Positions 9,886 through 21,050 of a DNA stretch of 64,000 bases are shown here, in pieces. This stretch comes from Brachionus plicatilis. Its lineage: Eukaryota > Rotifera > Eurotatoria > Ploima > Brachionidae. Location of the stretch: contig QEOQ01000515.1 of NCBI GenBank assembly GCA_010279815.1, positions 215,050 to 279,049 on the forward strand, in the 5' to 3' direction. The notes below the pieces were generated by a model. The model was not told where the DNA came from, ran no database searches, and saw only the letters and a list, made by a program, of their open reading frames with translations. The first letter of the stretch is position 1. Each line of letters starts with the position of its first letter. Position numbers and translations under genes: made by a program.

Positions 9886-12800
9886 TTAAGCGTACTTAAG
9901 ACCCAACACTTTGCTTAAACCAGTTTTGTCCACGCCAGTCACAATCAAATTCTTATCGGTCTCAGTCTCAGGTCTATTTACAGTATTTAATCGCTTGCGC
10001 GTAGCCAACGCTCTTTTTTCCAATTGAAGCGAGTTCTGCTTCAACGCAATGTCCTCATCAATGCGTCTCATCTGTTCTTGCAGAATATTCCAAGCATGTC
10101 TTTTAAGAAAAAAATTTTTTTTAATCAATTTTCTTTTTTAAGCTTAAATTTTAAAAATTTAGTAGCATAAATTTTAGATTTTTTCTAGACTTTTTAAAAT
10201 AAGATCTAGAAATTTTTTTTTCATATATTTAAAATTTATACTTTTAAACTAGAATTAAAAAAAAAAATTTTCAAAACAAATTTTAGATTTTTTAAAAGCA
10301 TTTATAGAAAACTTCCAAAGAAATTTCATAGCAAACTTCCAATAAAAAAAAAATAAAAAAATATTTAAACTTTTGTTCTTAATGTCCAAAATTTGCTCTG
10401 CAGATTAAACAAGGTGAATCAACTTTTGTTTTGCCGAGTGCAGAAGGCTGCAAATTTTGTGCAAATTAATAATGATAATAATAAAAAGCTACAGCAAGCA
10501 AGCTTGCGGAGATGGCTTACTCGGAAGCCATCTATGGTAGCTAATCGCGCTCATATCGAGAGATAAATTAAGGAACTAAAATGAAAGTTAGAGAGACGAA
10601 ACTGAGGTGCAAGACGAATACGAGAGAATTTTCAATACTTTTAAATAGAGTGCAATTTTGCAGAATTTGCACAGATGTTGCAGACTTCTGCAGAAGGGCA
10701 ATGTGAAATTACAGTACAAAAAGTAAAAACTTTATAATTTTTTTTCTAATTGTGCAAAAATGGATCTGCAAAGAGTACAATATTGTGCAAATTTGTACAA
10801 AAGAATTTGGAAGCTCTGCAAAAACTCTGCAACTTTTTGTAAAATGCACACCATCAAAAAATAATTGATTAATCTATGCAATTAATTGCAGAGTTTTTGT
10901 AAAGCTTGGAATAGTTTTGTACAAATTTGTACAATATTGTTCTTTTTGCAGAACCATTTTTGCACAATTAGAAAAAAATTTTAAAGTTTTTACTTTTTGT
11001 ACTGTAATTTTTGTACTAAAATTTCCCATTGCCCGCAGTAGATGGAACAAAGTGCAACAACTTTTGTTTTTGACTATTAGAACAAAAGAAATAAATATTT
11101 TTATTTTTGTATTGAAAGTTTAGTTTGTCTTTTTTAAAATAAGTTCTTAAATCTTTTTAAGACTAAATTTAAAAAAAAACTAAAATAAAGATCTTAAATA
11201 TTATTTTTTTTCATTAATTCAAAATTTTCTTTTTTAAACTTGAATTTAAAATAATTTTTTTTTTTTCTTAAATTTTTTAAAATAAGTTCTTAAATCTTTT
11301 TTAGACTAAATTTTAAAAAAAACTAAAATAAAGATCTTAAATATTATTTTTTTTCATTAATTCAAAATTTCCTTTTTTAAACTTGAATTTAAAAATCTGT
11401 TTTAGACTAAATTAAAAAAAAACAAAAATAAAGATCTTAAATGTGGTGTTCCACGTTTATAAATCAGTTAACAAATAAAAGGTTTTATTGTTAAGAGATT
11501 CTTTATTTTAAAAAAGTATGAAAACGGCCGTTCTAAAATTAGAATAAAAGATTAGGCCGAAGTAAATAAAATTGTTCATTCCGTATAAATAGAAAAGTGT
11601 ACAAAATGTGGTTCGAATCAGATATAGAATTGAATTAGTATTGTGGTTGACTAACGCATGCGAATAAAAATGTAAATATTGAGATAGCAGACATAACTGC
11701 TTGGTTGCAGCAATATCTGAGTATGCGCGTTAGTCAGTCACAATAAAAAGAAACTGATTGCATCAGATGGTGACTTTTTGTGTTGTCTTTGTCAAGACAC
11801 CACATTAAATATTATTTTTTTTCATTAATTTAAAATTTTCTTTTTTAAACTTGAATTTAAAAATATTTTTTAGACTAAATTTAAAAAAAACAAAAATAAA
11901 GATCTTAAATATTATTTTTTTTCATTAATTCAAAATTTTCTTTTTTAAACTTGAATTTAAAATAATTTTTTTTTTTCTTAAATTTTTAAAAATAAGATAT
12001 TTAAATTTTTTTTCTAAAACTAAAATCTAAACAGAAATTGAAAAAAAAAAAAAAAAATTACTTTGCTTGTTTGCACTTTTCCTGCAAGACCTTCTGAGAA
12101 GCTTCGATTTGTTTAACTTCATCAACCAGGCCATACTGAACTTCATCACGGACCAATTCAACACCAGGCCTGTACGTGCGATTCTCAAGTCTAGTATGAG
12201 CTAGTTTCATGACAGGATCTTTGTCGCGGATGGCCTTTTCCAACTTGTCTATGTCATCCTCGACCTGAGCTATTTCTTTTTCGGTATTTTTCTTCTGCCA
12301 CTTGAGCTCGTCCAGCGCGTTCTCTGTCTCGTGAACTCGCTTTCTCATGGCGAACTCGGTAGCATTCTTCTGCGAGTCTAGATCTGACGACGACTGAGCC
12401 ATTAGCTGTTGAATATTCTCTCTGAGACGCTTGGAAGACTCCATCTCGGCGTCAGCTCTGTCTTTGTTGTACTTGCTGAAAGCGATCCACTGCTGTGGCG
12501 TCACTGAGCCCTTGGGAACGCGCAGCGGATTCGGCTTGAAAGAAATTGCCGACGAGTGCTTGTTCAGGGCCAAGTTCTCCTCGTCGATTGCGTGCGACGA
12601 GTTCTTGTCGTTCAGATCGTTGAGCAACTGCTGGCGACACTCTTGGAGGCGTTCGATCTGCGCGAACGACTCCTGACACTTGTGGTGCAAGTTTCTCTTG
12701 ATGGCATCAATCACTTTGGTCTCTTTGGTCAGCTCACTTTCGGGCTCGTCTCTGACCAAGTCGACGCCCAGTCTGCCCTCTCTGGTAACGTGATTCTCAA

Positions 12801-13170
12801 TATTAACATCCAGTGGAACTTTCATGTCATTGAGCATGTTTTCACATTTGTTTTTGGTGACTCGGATGGCCTCGAGTTCACGGTCAACATCCTCAATTTC
12901 GTATCTCAGAATTTGTCTCCACTCTTCGATCTCGTCCAAGCGGTCGCCAAGGCGAACATTGTTGTCATGGGTGTCCCACCATGTTTGGTTGTCAGTTTCG
13001 TTGTTCAAAAAGCGGCCCTCTTGTCTCACTTGGAAGGAGACGTTGCGCGATCGCTCCGCATCGCTTGAAATTGAGTGTTTGTTAGTGTGCCAATCGGCTG
13101 GATTGAATTTGACAGCCGGCTTTTTTGGCAAGTTGGTAGTCATTGCATCGCTGATTCCGGTGGTAGCCAT
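9886..13170 (-). CDS. TEKT2: Tektin-2
   Basis: Two coding exons, 13170-12062 and 10099-9886, separated by a 1,962-bp intron (phase 2), giving 440 residues, the usual tektin length. The protein is almost entirely coiled coil. It opens with FNPADWHTNKHSISSDAERSR and continues with ETDNQTWWDTHDNNVRLGDRL, PQQWIAFSKYNKDRADAEM and KWQKKNTEKEIAQ blocks that match tektin-2 rather than other tektins. Tektins are filaments inside the A-tubule of axonemal doublets, so this is a motile-cilium or sperm-flagellum gene. Oddity: the nonapeptide signature, usually RPNVELCRD, reads RPGVELVRD at about 334-342, replacing Asn and Cys. The exon join restores QAKHAWNILQEQM across the splice, which supports the boundary choice. 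The intron is full of repeats (described separately). Confidence 0.95.
10465..10565 (-). repeat. SINE-like unit with TTA-rich tail, copy 1
   Basis: Read on minus: TTAGCTACCATAGATGGC, then an AGTAAGCCATCTCCGCAAG section, CTTGCTTGCTGTAGCT and a TTATTATTATCATTATTA tail. The same 3' half recurs at 45005-45110 and 59645-59720. The GC-richer body ending in TTA repeats suits a SINE whose tail resembles that of the LINE at 33335. Lies inside the tektin-2 intron. Confidence 0.6.
10690..11015. repeat. Fold-back repeat rich in TGCA/GTACAA words
   Basis: The segment ATTACAGTACAAAAAGTAAA...TGCAAAAATGG...GTACAATATTGTGCAAATTTGTAC...CTCTGCA (about 10713-10830) is mirrored by TGCAGAGTTTTTGTAA...GTACAAATTTGTACAATATTG...CCATTTTTGCAC...TACTTTTTGTACTGTAATT (about 10887-11012). 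Related TGCA-rich pieces flank it from about 10390, and similar words appear at 24990-25190 and 58380-58465. It is probably a palindromic MITE family. Confidence 0.65.
11130..12020. repeat. Tandem repeat of about 110-150 bp in tektin-2 intron
   Basis: Units reading AAGATCTTAAATATTATTTT, then TTTTCATTAATTCAAAATTT and CTTTTTTAAACTTGAATTTAAA recur at about 11190, 11335, 11805 and 11907, with shortened or interrupted copies between. One unit is split by the solo LTR at 11442-11804. Confidence 0.8.
11442..11804. mobile_element. Solo LTR of an LTR retrotransposon, 363 bp
   Basis: The insert begins TGTGGTGTTCC and ends GACACCACA (TG...CA with an 8-bp inverted TGTGGTGT/ACACCACA). It is flanked by a perfect 5-bp duplication TTAAA (11437-11441 and 11805-11809). 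It interrupts a tandem-repeat unit whose uninterrupted form is visible beside it, so the empty site can be reconstructed. No internal retrotransposon sequence remains, as expected after LTR-LTR recombination. The superfamily (Gypsy, BEL/Pao or other) cannot be told. Confidence 0.85.
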
Positions 13171-13680
13171 TCTAAAGCCTTTTTTTAATTTTTTTTCTTA
13201 GAATTGAGTGAAATAAACAAGCAGAGAGAAGAAATAAAAGAGGCTTTTTTTAATATGTGATGCCGTAATATTGGAAAGTCTATTTCAGTTTGGTATATTG
13301 AAATAATTTAAAAGCTTAAGAAAATTTGTTGCCATGGAAACAGCTCAATGTGTATGTACACTTTTTTTTTATGGTAAATTATACAGAATTGAAAATTGTT
13401 TATGAAATAACTATAACAACTAAGTAATTTTGCATAAGCTGTGCCATCTATTGATTTTAATTTTGTCAGCAATAATGTTAGTGGTTGTTAGAAAATAATT
13501 TTTTTTGTCCAGGACTGATCAGTTTAATTATAAAAAAATACTTATTTTCTTATTTAAATTAATTTGTTTTATGAATTAACTGAGATAAAAAAAATTGAAT
13601 GTATACGAATCAGAAAATTAGAAATTTTATAAGGGTTTTGTTTTTGATAGAATATTTTTTGAAAAATTGAAAAAATCATA
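13171..13680. other. Upstream flank of tektin-2
   Basis: AT-rich sequence upstream of the tektin-2 start. It includes GTTGCCATGGAAACAGC (about 13329-13345), an imperfect inverted motif GTTGCCATGGAAAC of the kind bound by RFX factors (X-box), which control ciliary genes. The RFX reading rests on motif resemblance only. Similar GTTGCTAGGCAACG and GTTGCTATGGCAACC motifs lie upstream of CFAP57 and PPP1R42. Confidence 0.5.
13329..13344. promoter_or_regulatory. Candidate X-box (RFX site) upstream of tektin-2
   Basis: GTTGCCATGGAAAC fits the X-box pattern (RYYNYY plus RRNRAC halves) bound by RFX factors at ciliary genes. It lies about 160 bp upstream of the tektin-2 start codon. Equivalent motifs precede two other cilium genes in this window. 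Confidence 0.6.
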
Positions 13681-15122
13681 CAGTGCTTTTATAAAAGGTC
13701 CAGAATGGGATAAATTAAGTAATTTTACGTAATCTTACGTGAATATTAGTCGGTTAGAACATATAATTTTACGAAAAATTACGTAAATTTACATTAAAAT
13801 ATGTAAAGTTTACCAAAATCGTTAAAAAATACTTATGACCAAGTATATGAGGATTTTGGTAATAAAAATATAAAATTGGCTTCCTTTCCAAAATATCTTA
13901 TTAATTTTGTTATGAAAAATCAAAAAAAAAATTCAACATTCCTTATCATTTCTTACTTAATTTTACGCAAAATTACACAATTTTTTATAAAATTTTGTAT
14001 TATAATTCATCGAATAATTTAGAAATAAAAAAAAAGTTTAATTCAAACAGTATCAAAGATACTTAAATTAAAAAAATTTTAAGCGAAAAATTAAGTCAAT
14101 ACTGAATTTTTATAATTAATAAATATTTTGAGAGGCAAATTGAAGTTTCATATCAAATTTTAAGATCAAACGATGATTAAAAATTTTAAAACTTATTAAT
14201 CTAATTATTTTGATAATTTTTAATATATAAATACTAGACATGTTATGTCTAATTATGGTTCATTATCAAATTAACATCAAAATGATTGATCTCTAATTTA
14301 TTTAACAAAAACAATCAATAATTTAAATAATTCAGGTTAAGTTAATTCACATGTTCAAATTTATTACTTTTATTGCATTCATTCAAACTGAAATAATTTT
14401 ATTTTTCTACTTAAATAAATTTTAAAACAGTAAATTTTTTTAACTTTAAAAGTAATATTTCATTAAAATCAATTAAAATATTTAAACCTATTAAAGTTAA
14501 ATAAAAAGGGAACATATTAAAATTTTAACAATGAAAATAAACTTGACATGACAATTCAAGTAATTGCTTTTGAAAAATTTTTTTTTCTCTATTATTAAAA
14601 AAAATATTACAATTTATATTTTGATCTTTTGATCTTGATCTCAAACTTCAATTTGACATTCTGACATAGTTTTATTTTTTTTATATACTGACTGCTCAGT
14701 GATTAAGAAAAGATCAATTTTAAAATATTTTATCAACAAACATCCTCATTTACTACAATATCTATTAGCTTTAAATAATTATTGATGAATAGCATGAAAT
14801 TATTATTTGATAAAGATACATTTTAAAAATTCGTTTATATAAACAAAATTTATTTTTTATTTAAATTTTTTTATGCAAACAGATTTCACAGATATTTATA
14901 GATCAAAAATAATAAAATGTTTAAAAAAGCAAGTTTATTCAATTCGAAAATTTTAAAATTATCTTATCTAATTAATTACTAAACTTTACGTATTTTAATG
15001 TAAGCTTACGTAATTTTTCGTAAAATTACATTTCCTTACCGACTAAAATTCACATAATTCTACGTAAGATTACGTAATTCTGTCTTATGCTAAAATTCTT
15101 TTTCATTTACAAAAGTCCATAA
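13681..15122. mobile_element. Decayed Tc1-type element with ACGTAA inverted arms
   Basis: Left arm from CAGTGCTTTTATAAAAGG after TA, followed by AATTTTACGTAATCTTACGT, TTAGTCGGTTAG, ACGAAAAATTACGTAAATTT and ACATTAAAATATGTAAAG (to about 13808). The right arm (about 14985-15122) reads as its reverse complement with scattered changes, including CTTACCGACTAAAATTC and CGTAAGATTACGTAATTC. The outer right end is degraded and no CACTGTA is left. The interior is AT-rich without transposase coding. It is probably a non-autonomous relative of the intact element at 21051. Confidence 0.65.
14115..14400 (+). repeat. Dispersed repeat family A, copy 1
   Basis: About 280 bp beginning AGGCAAATTGAAGTTTCATA and containing TACTAGACATGTTATGTCTA and GGTTCATTATCAAATTAACA. 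It is nearly identical to 51478-51745 and is present in inverted, more diverged form at about 44580-44870. A short reverse complement of its start occurs at 14625-14665, suggesting MITE-like inverted ends. Confidence 0.75.
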
Positions 15123-15150
15123 CGATAAATACCAAAGACTTGTTTCTTAT

Positions 15151-15925
15151 TTAAAACCATTTCATAACTAACGTCATTTGGTTCAATGTCAATTTATTCT
15201 GACCAATTTCCATTAAATCAAAAGGAGGAAGCTCACCATCTTGTTCAATAACAAAAACATAGTCTACAGCTCTTTTGGTTTCCGTCAATTCTGGACTAAG
15301 ATAAACAGATTTGAAAATATTTGAATCTCTCAACCTTTTCGCTGCTAGGAATAGTGGATTTCTGTATACTTCTTCTTTAAGTTCTACTAGAATTGGTCCT
15401 GGTTTACTTTGGTCTTTCGATCTCAAACGTCTTGAATACGCTGGCTTGACATCACTTTTTCCAATAGAGGTCAGAATTTCATTGATTTTTGCTTCATTTT
15501 CTGCTCTCTTTTCTGCTAAAATCTCTTTCTTTGATACTGGCACACCATAAATAATCACATTTTTTTCTTCTATTTCATTCATTTATTTCGCTAATGGTTG
15601 CATTTGCTAAAGCTATCTGATCCGCTGGTTTTTTAGCATTTTTTGTTCATTGTTTTACCACTTGAATCCACTGACTACTTTCTCCTTTTCTCTTTCTTCT
15701 AAAAGTTTCATATGATTTGAAAGCTCCAAGACGAATTTCGAAATATAACCATACCATTCATTCAAAGTTTTCGAGTGTCAAGATACGACATCCTTTCCAA
15801 ACGTTGGCCAGTTTTTTTAAACCAAAAAATTTGAGTTCATTTGACAAAACTGCGTGCTTTTTATTTTGGCTTTCTTGTGCTTTTCTTTTCCTGACTTTTG
15901 GTTTACGTGTGCTTATTTTTCTCAT
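15151..15925 (-). pseudogene. LINE ORF1-like pseudogene
   Basis: Minus-strand frame opening with MRKISTRKPKVRKRKAQES (basic, nucleic-acid binding) and interrupted by two stops. It continues into NEIEEKNVIIYGVPV, ...PAYSRRLRSKDQSKPGPILV, AAKRLRDSNIFKSVYLSPEL and a final MKWF stop. The coiled coil followed by an RRM-like block (VIIYGVP, PILVEL, LRDS-VYLSPELT) is the ORF1 pattern of many non-LTR retrotransposons. No reverse transcriptase follows downstream, so the copy is truncated. Confidence 0.7.
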
Positions 15926-16456
15926 TTTCTTTTAATTAAGTAAAAAGACTTGTTTTTTCATTTAACAATTTTTAATAGAAATTTATGTAAATAAAGACAT
16001 AAATCATATATTTATTGAAAGCTAATTGTTTATTTTTTGGTTATTAGTTAACCCTATTTTAGCGCAAAAAATTAACCAAACTCGTCGGCCTTTTCATATT
16101 ATAAAAAAGACGTTCTTTTCACTTATTTTTAACTCGTAAAAGTTTCGCTGGAGTTTTAAACCTTCTTATTCGGCACTTAGCGGTTTATACTCAAGATTTT
16201 TAAAATAAATAAAATAAATTTTTCATAGTAAATATTTTATTTTGTTTAGTTTTGTCAACTTCTAGTCTAAAGAATAATACAAAAAATAAAAGAATGAAAA
16301 GGTAGTAAAAAAATGGAAAAAAAAAATAATAATGGTAAACCATGTGCTACAAAGATTATTTAGTTAAAATAACCTGAAAAAAAAAAACATTTTTTTTTCA
16401 TAGGAAATTTAATTACAGTCCAATGCAATTATTTGTTTTTATCAACGATTTTCATT
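15926..16456. other. Intergenic spacer downstream of LRR-channel gene
   Basis: AT-rich sequence containing the likely 3' UTR of the minus-strand LRR-channel gene. No other feature was seen. Confidence 0.4.
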
Positions 16457-19400
16457 TTACGCAGACCAAGGTCTGACTGTATGCGATGTACAGTAGCCAT
16501 AATTTTCATTTTGCAAGAGCTCAAAAGTTCTGTGTTCCAATTTTCCCATGTTTATTCTAAAATTCTCTTTAATATCCTGATATTTTTGTTTGTCGTTATT
16601 TGGATCAAATTCTCTTTTTGCTTTGTAATTTTTCAAGTTATCTTTGATAAAAGAGCGAAATAAAAATCTTTTGATTTGTTTCTTTAATTTAAATTTGGCA
16701 TCTCGAATAATAAAATCTCGGTTTAAAATTTTGTAAAAAAAGTTAAAATAATTCGATATATATTCAATTTTTTTATATTGGATTTCAGCATTAGACTCGT
16801 TTAGGAGTTTTTGAATTTCATCAATTGAAATACCAGTAAAGATGTTGACCATCAACAAAGGAATTAGAAATATAAAAAATATGTAAATTAAAAAATTTAC
16901 AAAATTCTCCGTGTTTATGCCGTTATCTAGACCCATATTTTCAAGCTCTAAATTTCCTAGACCAAAAGAGAATAATTGCAAAATTCCATATTCCAATGTT
17001 GTATTAAAAACTAAATTTTGATCAATTTCAGCCAATTTGGAGTGATAACTTCGATTACGAAATGAAAGGATGAATCCTATTAGCATAACTAATAAAATAA
17101 TTAATAATTTAATCGATTTATTTACTATTTTTATGGTCACTAAAATAAAAGGACCAATTTTCCAGAACATGTATAAGTTTATAAGAAATGTGAAATAAGT
17201 GAGTAGAATTGTAATGGAAAAAAGTGATGATTTTGCTGTTCCAACTTCAAGGAACAATGTTATTATGCATAAAATTGAGTTGGTCAGCTCACAAATATTT
17301 TTTGTCGATAAAAAATATGTGAATAAGTCTTTTTTAAATAAATAAAAAATAATTTCACACAATTCCCAAATTGCAAACAGAAAGCTAATAATTAAACTTA
17401 TTACTGTTGAAACTTTATACAAGTTCTGAAATTTATTTTTTTCTTTGTATATTTCTATATTTATTGAATAAAATATCAAAAAAATTAAATAAATTACTAA
17501 GTTGAAGTGATACAAAATTTTTGGCAGAGAATTCCATTCTTGTTCAAATGTAGCCGCTATTTTTGCATTCTGAAGTGATAAATAATTTTTATTTCGTTTT
17601 ATGTAGCTCAGAATTTTTACAAAACACAATCTTTTTTGTTTGTATGCTCTAGGATCATATAATAATTCATTCTGGTCCGGCAAATCAAAAAAACTCATTG
17701 GAATTTCATTATTGTATAGTAAAATGTCTATTATGCCTTGACATTTGTATTCAAAAATGTAATGAAGACATTTATCAAAAAACTGTTCTCTTATTTTTTC
17801 ATATTTGAAATTGAGACTTCGATTTGTTTTTGCTACTTGTTCCATAAATTTAAATAAATAAATTAGAACAATTAGCGTTTCTTCATTTTCATCTTTTGCA
17901 GCTATCTTAAAAGCAGATGCATGATCAAACTTATACATATCATCTATTGAAATAAAACTTGTAATTTTATCTTCCAAATCTTTTATAGAATAGTTCAAAC
18001 TTCTTTTTGATTCATCTGAAAAATACTCTCTTAAATGTTCTATTGGCAAAAAACTTTTCAATAATTCCTTATTTTCACTGCGGCATAGCTTTAAAAAAGA
18101 TTCATTTGATTTAATTCGATTAAAGAAAATTCTTTGGTTATCATTTTTTATTTTTATTTCTTGAATAGTTTTGTTCAATTTGGTCAAACATGTGTAAATT
18201 TCCTCTTGCTTAATATCCAGACTCAAAATAAAATCAATAAATGTCCAATTTCGTTTGGAAACTTGTTCCAATTTGTCAAACAATTTTTCTATACTTTTTT
18301 CCTGATTTCTTGACGTAGTTTTTACCGTATCCTGAAAACCTATTAGCAATAAAATGCTTAGTATGTCTTCTTCATTCGAATCATAAGAATTTATGATATA
18401 ATTCAAAATGTAATGGAAATTAATTTCATCAATGGTTATAAAATTTCTTAGGTCAATTACATTTATTCTAGCATCATTAAAAAAATTAAGATCAATTGCG
18501 CTTAAAATATTCCTTGAAAAATTGAATTTTTGAATCGACTTTCCGGCTATGCCAATATTTTCTATTTTTTTAATTTTATTAAAACTAAAATCAATATTTC
18601 TAATTCTACAGCAATTTCCGACTAAGTTCTCAGGCAATTCTTTTAAAAAATTTTCACTAAAATTTATTAATTCTAAACCAGGTAAATCATCGAAGATATT
18701 CTTCTCAATTGAAAGTATTTTATTTTTCTTGAAATTAATCTCGATAAGTTGGCTCTTTCTTTGTAAACAAGAAGGAACTTTTTGTATCCTATTGTAACTT
18801 AGATTTAAAAATTTTATATCACTAATATTTTGTAGAAACTCCATGTCTTTTTTTCTATTATAACTTAGGTTTAATTCATTAATTGAAATAAAAAGTTCAT
18901 TTGGTATTTTAATTTCATTAATAAGATTAAAGCTAAAGTCAACTGTTTTTAATGAGCTCAGAAAACAGTTAATATTCAATTTTTTAAAATAATTATTCGA
19001 AAAATAAATTTCTTCTAATTTAGAATTGTACTTAAACAAATTGTCTTCAATTTCTTCAATAAAATTCTTAGAAAAATTAATTTTTTTTAAACTTGTAAGT
19101 TTTTCAAATGGTCTACCTATTTTTCTAATTTGATTACAGCTAAAATTAATGTTTTCAAGAAAAGGCATATTGTTAAATAAATTCTCACTAAAATCCTTCA
19201 AGCGGTTGTTGCTCACATCGATTGATTTTAAACTATATGAATTTACATAAGTAATTTTAAAAGGCAAACATCTACTATTGATTTTAAATTCGTTAAATTC
19301 AAAAATTTCTGGTGGTAAAATTAAAAGATCACAATCTTTTATCACAAGATTCTTCTTCTCTAAAATTTTCTTTGATATTTCATTGGAATCAATTGTTTTC

Positions 19401-19546
19401 AAATTTCTATTTTGAATGAAAAAATTTCGATTAATTTCATAAGTCTCCAGAAAATTAATATAACTTGGATGTCGTTTAATATAGTCTGCAATTTCTCGGT
19501 CTATCTTTTCACATTCATTTAGATCTATTTTCTTTCCAGAAAACAT
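16457..19546 (-). CDS. LRR-TRP-like channel protein, single exon
   Basis: One uninterrupted frame of 1,029 residues. Residues about 66-375 contain roughly a dozen leucine-rich repeats of the pattern L-xx-I-x-F-S-x-N-x-I-xx-I (for example NFSKNFIEEIEDNLF). Residues about 400-660 form a helical linker with no recognised domain. Then comes a TRP-like six-helix module: S1 about 677-697, S2 709-735, S3 749-768, S4 774-792, S5 814-829, a pore loop with LFSFGLGNLE at about 853-862, and S6 884-905 followed by an amphipathic helix (ISIDEIQKLLNE). S1-S6 order and the LLMVNIFTG S6 resemble TRP channels, especially TRPA-like ones, which normally carry ankyrin repeats rather than LRRs. Likely a membrane cation channel gated by ligand, lipid or force (inference). 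Absence of introns in a 3-kb gene among intron-rich neighbours suggests retroposition or rapid expansion. An AG before GTATATTTTC just upstream of the ATG may end a 5' UTR intron. Confidence 0.8.
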   Translation of the reverse strand: MFSGKKIDLNECEKIDREIADYIKRHPSYINFLETYEINRNFFIQNRNLKTIDSNEISKKILEKKNLVIKDCDLLILPPEIFEFNEFKINSRCLPFKITYVNSYSLKSIDVSNNRLKDFSENLFNNMPFLENINFSCNQIRKIGRPFEKLTSLKKINFSKNFIEEIEDNLFKYNSKLEEIYFSNNYFKKLNINCFLSSLKTVDFSFNLINEIKIPNELFISINELNLSYNRKKDMEFLQNISDIKFLNLSYNRIQKVPSCLQRKSQLIEINFKKNKILSIEKNIFDDLPGLELINFSENFLKELPENLVGNCCRIRNIDFSFNKIKKIENIGIAGKSIQKFNFSRNILSAIDLNFFNDARINVIDLRNFITIDEINFHYILNYIINSYDSNEEDILSILLLIGFQDTVKTTSRNQEKSIEKLFDKLEQVSKRNWTFIDFILSLDIKQEEIYTCLTKLNKTIQEIKIKNDNQRIFFNRIKSNESFLKLCRSENKELLKSFLPIEHLREYFSDESKRSLNYSIKDLEDKITSFISIDDMYKFDHASAFKIAAKDENEETLIVLIYLFKFMEQVAKTNRSLNFKYEKIREQFFDKCLHYIFEYKCQGIIDILLYNNEIPMSFFDLPDQNELLYDPRAYKQKRLCFVKILSYIKRNKNYLSLQNAKIAATFEQEWNSLPKILYHFNLVIYLIFLIFYSINIEIYKEKNKFQNLYKVSTVISLIISFLFAIWELCEIIFYLFKKDLFTYFLSTKNICELTNSILCIITLFLEVGTAKSSLFSITILLTYFTFLINLYMFWKIGPFILVTIKIVNKSIKLLIILLVMLIGFILSFRNRSYHSKLAEIDQNLVFNTTLEYGILQLFSFGLGNLELENMGLDNGINTENFVNFLIYIFFIFLIPLLMVNIFTGISIDEIQKLLNESNAEIQYKKIEYISNYFNFFYKILNRDFIIRDAKFKLKKQIKRFLFRSFIKDNLKNYKAKREFDPNNDKQKYQDIKENFRINMGKLEHRTFELLQNENYGYCTSHTVRPWSA

Positions 19547-21048
19547 GATTTGAAAAAATATTGAAAATATACCTCTAAAATAAAAAATTTTTTTAACAAA
19601 GTTAATTTATTTTAGATTTATTAGTAAGTAAATATAATAACTCAAAATTAAAAGAATTCTAAAGCACTTTAGTTTTTTGAAAAAAAAACTTAGAAATATT
19701 AAAAATTTTATTTATCAATTAAAATTTTTTTAACATACATATTTTATAATTTTTCTAATTTGATTTTTTGAACATCGTAAAACGGACAGAACCAGGAGAA
19801 AATTATAGAAAGACTTGGAGATCAATTTTTTTTTTCGAATTTCAAGTTTAATCAACAATAACGTTGTAATGAAAGACTGATTAAAATTTATTTTATTTTA
19901 ATTTAAAATCTTTTTCAAATTAAAAAAAATAAAAAATTGAAATATTTAAGTTAAATTTTTTTACAAAATCTGTAAATAACAAATTAATTTATATTATTCT
20001 AATCAACCCTGCAATTACTCTGAATAGTTTATTTATTTTGCAGAAATATATATTTTGCGGATAAAGTTGTTTAATTACCTCAGATTATTGAGCTTTTTTT
20101 TATAAAAATTAGGTATTACAAAAAAAAACTATTGCTAAATACTAAAAAATTAAAAAATGAGACGTCGATAATTCAAGGGTTGGGAAATTTTGGTAATTTG
20201 AGTATTTAATATTATTTCAGAACTTAATTAATCCTTAAAGTAAAAGAGTTATTAAAGTTTTTCTCAATTGAAACTATCGAATTGAACAAAAATTAGACAT
20301 CCCCTTGGATTGAGTGAGGATTTTGAAAATAATAGGCAAAATTTGAAGTTTCTAGCTTCAAAAATGACCAATATATGCCATTTTAAAGCATTTGAATCTT
20401 TGAAACTTTTTTGAACTTTATGTCATATAAAAATAATTCCGGATATGTTCCGGATCAGCTCATCAAAATTTACAAAAGTTCATTTTTGTGATTTCTTTCT
20501 AAATTCTGTAAAATCCTTAATAAAATGAAATATGATGATTTTTGATGATTATCATTAAAATTTTATCATCAATTTCAATTATAACAGAAACTTACTTATA
20601 ATAAGAACAATTAAATTAAAGGAAAAAAACTACATTCAACCTTGAAGAATTTTTTCTACCAAAATAAACTTTATTTCTAGTGAAAATCAGACACATTTTA
20701 TTCATAATAATATTATCGTTCTTAGCCGAAACGATCATTGCTAAATGAATTGTTTGCTATTACATGTAGTTATGATCACGGCTTTGCATTAAACTCAAAA
20801 AAACTCAGCAAAAAATGCTAAAATTAAATTTTAATTTGATATCAAAATCTGCAAGTAATCTACAAAGTCATTCAACAAAGGCATCATTACTAAAAATTTT
20901 AATTACCTTATAAAATTATTTTAGCGAGTTCTTGCAGTTTTTTGGTTGATGTATTTGAAAAGTAAAGAACAATTAATTGATTTTTGTTATTTTTTAAAAA
21001 AATTTAAAAATACGAAACTCTTAAAGAATAAGGAAAAAAGTAAAGATT
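19547..21048. other. AT-rich intergenic region
   Basis: Between the LRR-channel gene and the intact transposon. No coding block, RNA gene or known repeat of this window was recognised. Confidence 0.5.
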
Positions 21049-21050
21049 TA

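Noticed and set aside
12431..13201. Several open frames antisense to or out of frame with tektin-2
   Set aside because: They lie over the GC-richer tektin-2 exon and are mirror effects of its codon use; none has its own motif.
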